From: Pogona vitticeps
Lineage: Eukaryota > Chordata > Lepidosauria > Squamata > Agamidae
Length of the DNA: 64,000 nucleotides
NCBI RefSeq assembly: GCF_051106095.1
Contig: NC_135784.1
Span: forward strand, 148,277,428 to 148,341,427
Reading direction: 5' to 3'
Shown here: piece after piece, positions 59,256 to 64,000 of the stretch
Numbering within the stretch: the stretch's first letter is position 1
Layout: each line of letters opens with the position of its first letter
Made by a program: the position numbers and the translations under genes
Notes under the pieces: generated by a model
Databases searched by the model: none
The model's input: the letters and a program-made list of their open reading frames with translations, nothing else
Told to the model about the DNA's origin: nothing

Positions 59256-60174
59256 GTTGTTGTTGGTTTTTCAGGCTGTTTGGCCATGTTCTGGAGGTTT
59301 TTCTTCCTAACATTTTGCCAGTCTCTGCATCCAGCATCTTCAGAGGACAGGAGTTGGAACTCTCTCTGTGTTCTGGTGTAGTGTGTGGGATAGTTGAGTA
59401 TTTATAACTGTGGGATCAGCTTTTTGTCATTTTCAGGAGATTGGGTGATTATGGTGATCAGGGTTTTTTTATGGGTGTATTGTTGTGATAAGGGGAGAAT
59501 GATCTGTCATTGTGATTGATGGGTGTTGTTAGCTAGTCTTTTGTGTGCAGTGATCACCGGTCCTTGTGGCTGTGTAGAGTTTGTTGACCATTTTGCAGGC
59601 TGTATTTTTCAGTTCTTGGAGCCAGGCTTCGGTGATTTTTAGATTTTCTTCTTTTTTGTTGTTCAAACTTTGCTGGTGTTTGTGGATTTCAGTGGCTTCC
59701 CTGTGTAGTTTAACATTTGCCCTACAGGCAAATGGCTATTCCAAAAATGAAATCACAAGAGCCATCAAACCGAGAAAACACTGAACTGAAGAAGAAAAAC
59801 AGCCACCCACAAATAAAGTATTTCTGCCATACATCAAAGGGGTCACAGACCGCATGGGGAAACTTTTGAAAAAACACAACCTACAAACAGTATTCATGCC
59901 CACCACAAAAATACAACAAATGTTATGGTCAACAATGGACAAAAAGGGACCCCCTCACCACTGTAGGAGTATACCTAATACCTTGCAGTTGTGGCCAGGT
60001 ATATATTGGGACCACAAAACGCTGCATCCACACTAGAATCAAAGAACATGAAAGACATTGCAGGCTAAAACAACCGGAAAAATCAGCAGTAGCTGAACAT
60101 GCTCTGAAACAAGCTGGACACAAAACCCTATTTCAAAAAACAGAAGTACTGGACAACACCAGCAATCATTATGT
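59256..60174 (-). mobile_element. Penelope-like element with internal inversion
   Basis: Part one (59256-59714) is on the minus strand: the end of the Penelope protein, KLHREATEIHKHQQ, and the 3' UTR, as in the copy at 5.4-6.0 kb. Part two (59715-60174) is on the plus strand and holds the region just before it: NGYSKNEITRAIKPRK, LPYIKGVTDRMGKLLKKHNL, then the GIY-YIG endonuclease IPCSCGQVYIGTTKRCIHTR and IKEHERHCRLKQPEKSAVAE, ending LDNTSNHYV. The two parts meet in the protein at the same residues (NHYV), so they are one element whose 5' part is flipped. A few frame changes are present. The reverse transcriptase core is missing. Confidence 0.9.
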
Positions 60175-60817
60175 CCCCTTCTGCTGGAGAGCATTGCCTC
60201 CCTTTACATATTCAGGCTGTTTTCCAAAGCACTGTGAGGTGAAGTGCCTGAGGTGAATAGTCCTGGTCTCTGGACTGAGCATGGCCTTAAGGACAGCTCA
60301 GACCTGGTAGCAATGGTGTCACCTACAATCATTGCCTGAGTGGAAAAACATCCAGGAGCCAAGCCAGATAGAGGAAGCCAGAACTTGAATCTCTAGCGTT
60401 GTTTTAAGCATATGGAGCAAAGATCCAGATTTGATTAGAACTGCAATGCTGGACTGAGGAGGGAGGGCTTTTTCCTAGTTTAAAAGCGTTCCTGAGACAT
60501 ACTTAGAATTGGGCAGGGGTGTGGATGAGCCATGATACATATCTTTTTCATACTGGGATTCTAACAATGCCTTCTACAGATGGCTTGCTGTGTATTAGGC
60601 AATAGGTAGGAAGGTCCAGTGAAAGATATCCCCACATCAAGTTTGAATCAGCTGTGTGTGGCCCTGTAGATATAGTTAGGCATCCCTCTCCCATCATCCC
60701 TCATAATCTATAGGCCTGGCAACGGTGAGTGGGAATATGCTACCCTTCAACATGTGTGGGGCGGCATATTCTTCCAGTTTAGCTTCCAGAATGTAAAAGT
60801 GTTACTCTTTTCGAGTA

Positions 60818-61089
60818 CAGTGGACCCTCGACTTACAGACGGCTCGACTTACAGACTTTTCAAGTTACAGACTTCTCTGGCTGCAAAATTTAGATTCGAC
60901 TTGCAGCCAGAGAATCGACTTACAGACCAGAAAAAAACCAAAATGGAATAAAAATAGAATAAAAACCACTGGTTATGGGATTAATCAGTTTTCAGTGCAT
61001 TGTAGGTCAATGGAGATTCGATTTACAGACTTTTCGACTTGCAGCCACCATTCCAATACGGATTAATTCCTTAAGTAGAAGGTCCACTG
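60818..61089. mobile_element. Tigger/mariner-like MITE
   Basis: The ends CAGTGGACCCTCGACTTA and TAAGTAGAAGGTCCACTG are inverted, flanked by the target TA at 60816-60817 and 61090-61091. Internal CGACTTACAGAC repeats are in both directions. No transposase; 272 bases. Confidence 0.9.
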
Positions 61090-61659
61090 TAACCAAAAAT
61101 CCAAGAGGAACTGCAGAAAATTACCAGATTCTGAGCAGAGAATATCTTTCCTCCTATGCACAGCTAATTTGGCTGACAGGACCTTACAAAATTTGGGTTT
61201 TGATTTTTGTTTTGTTTGTTTGATTGTTTTGCATTTTCTTAAAGACCGGGCATGAGTCTGGGCATAGGGTTTTTTTTTTAAATGCTTGAATTGGCTTCAC
61301 AACTGAATGCAAAAAGAGCCTTGCATTAGTCTTCACACTGATCAAACTGCTGGTCTAGGCATGGGTCTCAGTTAATAAAGCCAGGGATCAGGAGGGAGAG
61401 CATAAATGAATCAGGGTGGTTAAAGCCTTCCTTCCTGGTTCTTGTGCTCCAGAGTGAGGGACTATTTACAAGCTGGGTGTAAATGTAAGTAAAAATCAGT
61501 CAAGGAAGACAGGTACGCAGCCACTGACTGGACAATAACTCATGCAGTCTTGTACCATTGACCATGACAAATGAGGCTGGTTGGAGGTAGCAGGCCAAAA
61601 CATCTGGAAAACAAAAGGTTCTGCAGCCCTCATCTATCCATTCATCTGTGTATCTAATT

Positions 61660-61890
61660 GACTTGACTGTCTGCCATCAAATCAGTTTTGACGTATGGTG
61701 GCACTCCCCAGGGTTTTCTAGGTATAGAGTTTTCAAACATAGTTTACCTTTCCCTTCTTCTGGGGTTGTTCTGGGACTGTGAAGCTTGCTTTAGACTACA
61801 CAGGCTGGCTCTTCTCATGGGAGGCACACTGGAGAGTCAAACTCCCAGCGTCTGGCTCTGCAGCCAGATACTTAATTTACTAATCTCTCT
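61660..61890 (-). mobile_element. tRNA-derived squamate SINE
   Basis: CTGTCTGCCATCAAATCAGT, TCCCTTCTTCTGGGGTTGTT, CACAGGCTGGCTCTTCTCAT and the reversed head around TCTGCAGCCAGATACTTAAT are in the order seen at 23883-24135. Confidence 0.85.
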
Positions 61891-61929
61891 TTCTCTGACT
61901 TTGACTTTGTACAGTATATGTCTTTGAAT

Positions 61930-62055
61930 TATATCTTGCCTATCTCCAGTGAGATTAAGGTAGTATATATGGATCTCTTTGTCCCTATTTTATCCTCATA
62001 GCAACTGTGTGAGGAGGTCAGGCTGAGAGAATGTGACTGGCCCATAGCTAAAGGG
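61930..62055. mobile_element. ancient interspersed repeat fragment
   Basis: ATCCTCATAGCAACTGTGTG with AGGTCAGGCTGAGAGAATGT and GACTGGCCCATAGCT is a widely shared amniote repeat core (MIR/L3-like style). The family is not certain. Confidence 0.5.
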
Positions 62056-63444
62056 TGCTCTCCTCAGGGGACCCACTTTGAGGGTGTATAACTTGGATGC
62101 ATGAAATCCAATCTTCACCAAACCTGGAGGGATTGTAGAGGCGAGTCAGAGGACTTCTCTGTGAATGCGGTGTCTCTAGGTGCCTGGTGGGGGGCATGTT
62201 ATATGGTTTTAAAGTTAAAAAAATTGACAAATAGATTCATCAATTTGTCAGAAAAAAATCATACATTTGTAATTCATGATTTGTCATCTTGATAAATCAT
62301 GAATCAAAACGAATCACTGTTTTTCTGATCCATGATCATCTCTAGTACCAACTACTTTTCTCAGATTTCATGTATTACTCAGCTACCAGGGGTTTTACTC
62401 TCTATGTTGTCCACTTTTAGATGGAGGTAAGTCTTGCTGATCACTTCGGTCTGTACATCCCGGTTGTTGTTGTGTGCTGAAGACTACAGCACTGGGCTTT
62501 TAAAATCTACACTATACAACAATTTAATTAGGGAAAGGAAGATGCCACATAAGGGACCAAGCACCTGGAACAATTGTGTCCTTTTCTAAATGTAGCAACG
62601 GAACTTACTGAGCAGCTTTCTAGCAGCCTTTTAAACTTAACAGGGTCACTTTTGTTCTGCAGAAGGGGGGGGGAATCAAGCTGAACACCTTGGCACAGGA
62701 GCTAAAAATCTTTATCACAAACCTGCCACCGTGTCTATGTTATGCTCAGATCCCTAATTGGCACTGCTTACGTGTCACTCTCTCTCTCAAAAACAAACAA
62801 ACAAAAAAACCAAACACCTCACAATGTAAGAACAAGAGCTGTTGGTGCAAGATCCAAGGAGAAGATCGATGGGAACGGGTGACCTTGCTCCGGTTCAATG
62901 GAGTAACTGTACAGTACTTTAAACCACCGAGGCGGGAGACGTGACAATAGAGATAAATAAGGCTGTCACTTAAGGCCAAGTCAGGCTGCAACTACATAGC
63001 CAAATGCTATGAGATTGGCTCGGCTTATGAAACAGGTGAATTCAAAGTATTTTTCTTAATCAGATGGCACAAAGGCTGATATGAATCAATCCATCCCTTT
63101 TTGCTCCCAGATGGGCTTCCCCACACACACACACACCTCTGCTGCTAGGAGTGGGGTTTCTACTTTTTAAAAACCGGAACAATTCAAATGGGCTTTTCCA
63201 TGTAGTGGGTAGTTGTGATACATTTTTGTAAAGATCGGTTGGCATGTCAGTGGTGTAGGTGTAACCTCTCTGAAATTGTATTTGGAAGATTCATCAACAG
63301 TAAGCAAATAGTGCCTTAGAACTTTAAGGCATTTGGTGCATGATGTTCAGGACTCTCCCCCAATCATCCTCCATCTTTAAATATTTTTAATTAATTGCAT
63401 ATATGAGATTAGTGCTAGATTACCTTATCACCTTAATGGTGAGC

Positions 63445-63446
<2 letters not shown>

Positions 63447-63532
<86 letters not shown>

Positions 63533-63533
63533 C
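63447..63533. repeat. ATT then GTT microsatellite
   Basis: About 11 ATT units followed by about 17 GTT units, directly at the 3' end of the R4-like LINE. Confidence 0.97.
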
Positions 63534-63534
63534 A

Positions 63535-63870
63535 AAAACACCAGGCACAGTCAATCAAAACTGTATTATATAACATGGACTGGTATTATATAATTATGTT
63601 TTAACTAAAAACCTAAGTATCTGTTAAATATCGGCACAGTATGAATGCTGTTCCTAATATTGCTTTTTTTGGTAGCTCTGGTGGTGGTGTGATTTCTAAG
63701 ATCTGCAACTGCTTATAGTTCTGTATGAAATTTCTTGATATTGTTCCCAAAGCCCCAATGACCACGGGGACCACTGAAGTGCATTTCATCCACAAGCAAG
63801 ATGTTTCAATTGCCAGGTCTCTGTACTTTGTTAGTTTTTCCAATTCTTCATTTTCAACTCTGGCATAGCC
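63535..63870 (-). mobile_element. R4/Dong-like LINE 3' fragment
   Basis: The minus strand has an open stretch with KLTKYRDLAIETSCLW, SVVPVVIGALGTISRNF and LPKKAILGTAFI, then a 3' UTR with the motif CCAGTCCATG and TGACTGTGCCTGGTGTTTTT. The last part matches the plus-strand copy at 23590-23882. The protein motifs fit the C-terminal endonuclease region of R4-clade LINEs. Its 3' end abuts an (AAC)n(AAT)n microsatellite. Confidence 0.65.
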
Positions 63871-63894
63871 TTTTTTATTAATTATTATTAATTA

Positions 63895-64000
63895 TTTTTT
63901 TGTTGTTGTTGTTGTTAAAAACACCAGGCACAGTCAAAATTAAAAACATTGACTGGTATAATGTAATTCTTTATTTCCAATTCTTTATTTTCAACTCTGG
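63895..64000 (-). mobile_element. second R4-like LINE copy, internally deleted
   Basis: After ATT/GTT repeats at 63877-63916 the same 3' end recurs (AAAAACACCAGGCACAGTCA), then jumps to the CCAATTCTTTATTTTCAACT part seen at 63839, so about 270 bases are absent. It continues past the window edge. Confidence 0.65.

Larger units (their letters stand above)
58120..64000 (+). other. FAM20A: FAM20A intron 1 (partial)
   Basis: From the GTGCGT donor to the window end no further FAM20A exon is seen; exon 2 lies beyond. The intron holds the CT run, the inverted Penelope copy, a MITE, a SINE and R4-like LINEs listed separately. The stretches 58473-59200, 60175-60817, 61092-61659 and 62056-63446 show nothing else I can assign, apart from a G-run at 62666-62673 and a short CA run at 63122-63137. 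Confidence 0.85.

Overview
The window looks like nuclear DNA from a squamate reptile, probably a lizard. The basis is its mix of interspersed repeats: 3' ends of BovB/RTE LINEs, CR1 and L2-like tails, a probable R4/Dong-type LINE in TAA/CAA microsatellites, Penelope-like elements, squamate tRNA-derived SINEs, Tc1/mariner and several hAT families. It also carries many long perfect microsatellites and one exon that is clearly FAM20A with a reptile-like sequence. Bacterial features (operons, CRISPR, phage) are absent.

Layout. 1-600 is a GC-rich array of alternating inverted repeats ending in a small palindromic DNA element. 600-914 is an L2-like LINE tail running into a compound microsatellite. 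1596-3798 (+) holds the last two visible coding exons of a gene I do not recognise; they are in matching phase with good splice sites, and the gene starts outside the window. From about 3.8 kb to 56.8 kb no host exon can be supported. That stretch is intergenic DNA rich in repeats: two 5'-truncated Penelope copies or parts (the second lies further right), a 2.6 kb hAT element with a Tc1 remnant inside, a second GC-rich hAT, pairs of short hAT MITEs, CR1, BovB and R4 fragments, tRNA-SINEs, a full-length 5S rRNA pseudogene, and long GAA/CTT, CT, CA, AAAT and GTTT tracts.

56.86-58.2 kb is a CpG-island promoter. Inside it, 57749-58119 (+) is coding exon 1 of FAM20A, the secretory-pathway pseudokinase that activates FAM20C in enamel formation. 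The remainder to 64000 is FAM20A intron 1, holding a Penelope copy with an internal inversion, a Tigger-like MITE, a SINE, and two R4-like copies at the right edge. Both host genes are on the + strand, so the window spans the 3' end of one gene and the 5' end of the next.

No retroviral or LTR element was recognised. No wholly new system is proven. The best leads are the unrecognised gene, the inverted-repeat array at the left edge, the hAT element with its GC-rich interior, and the inverted Penelope copies.
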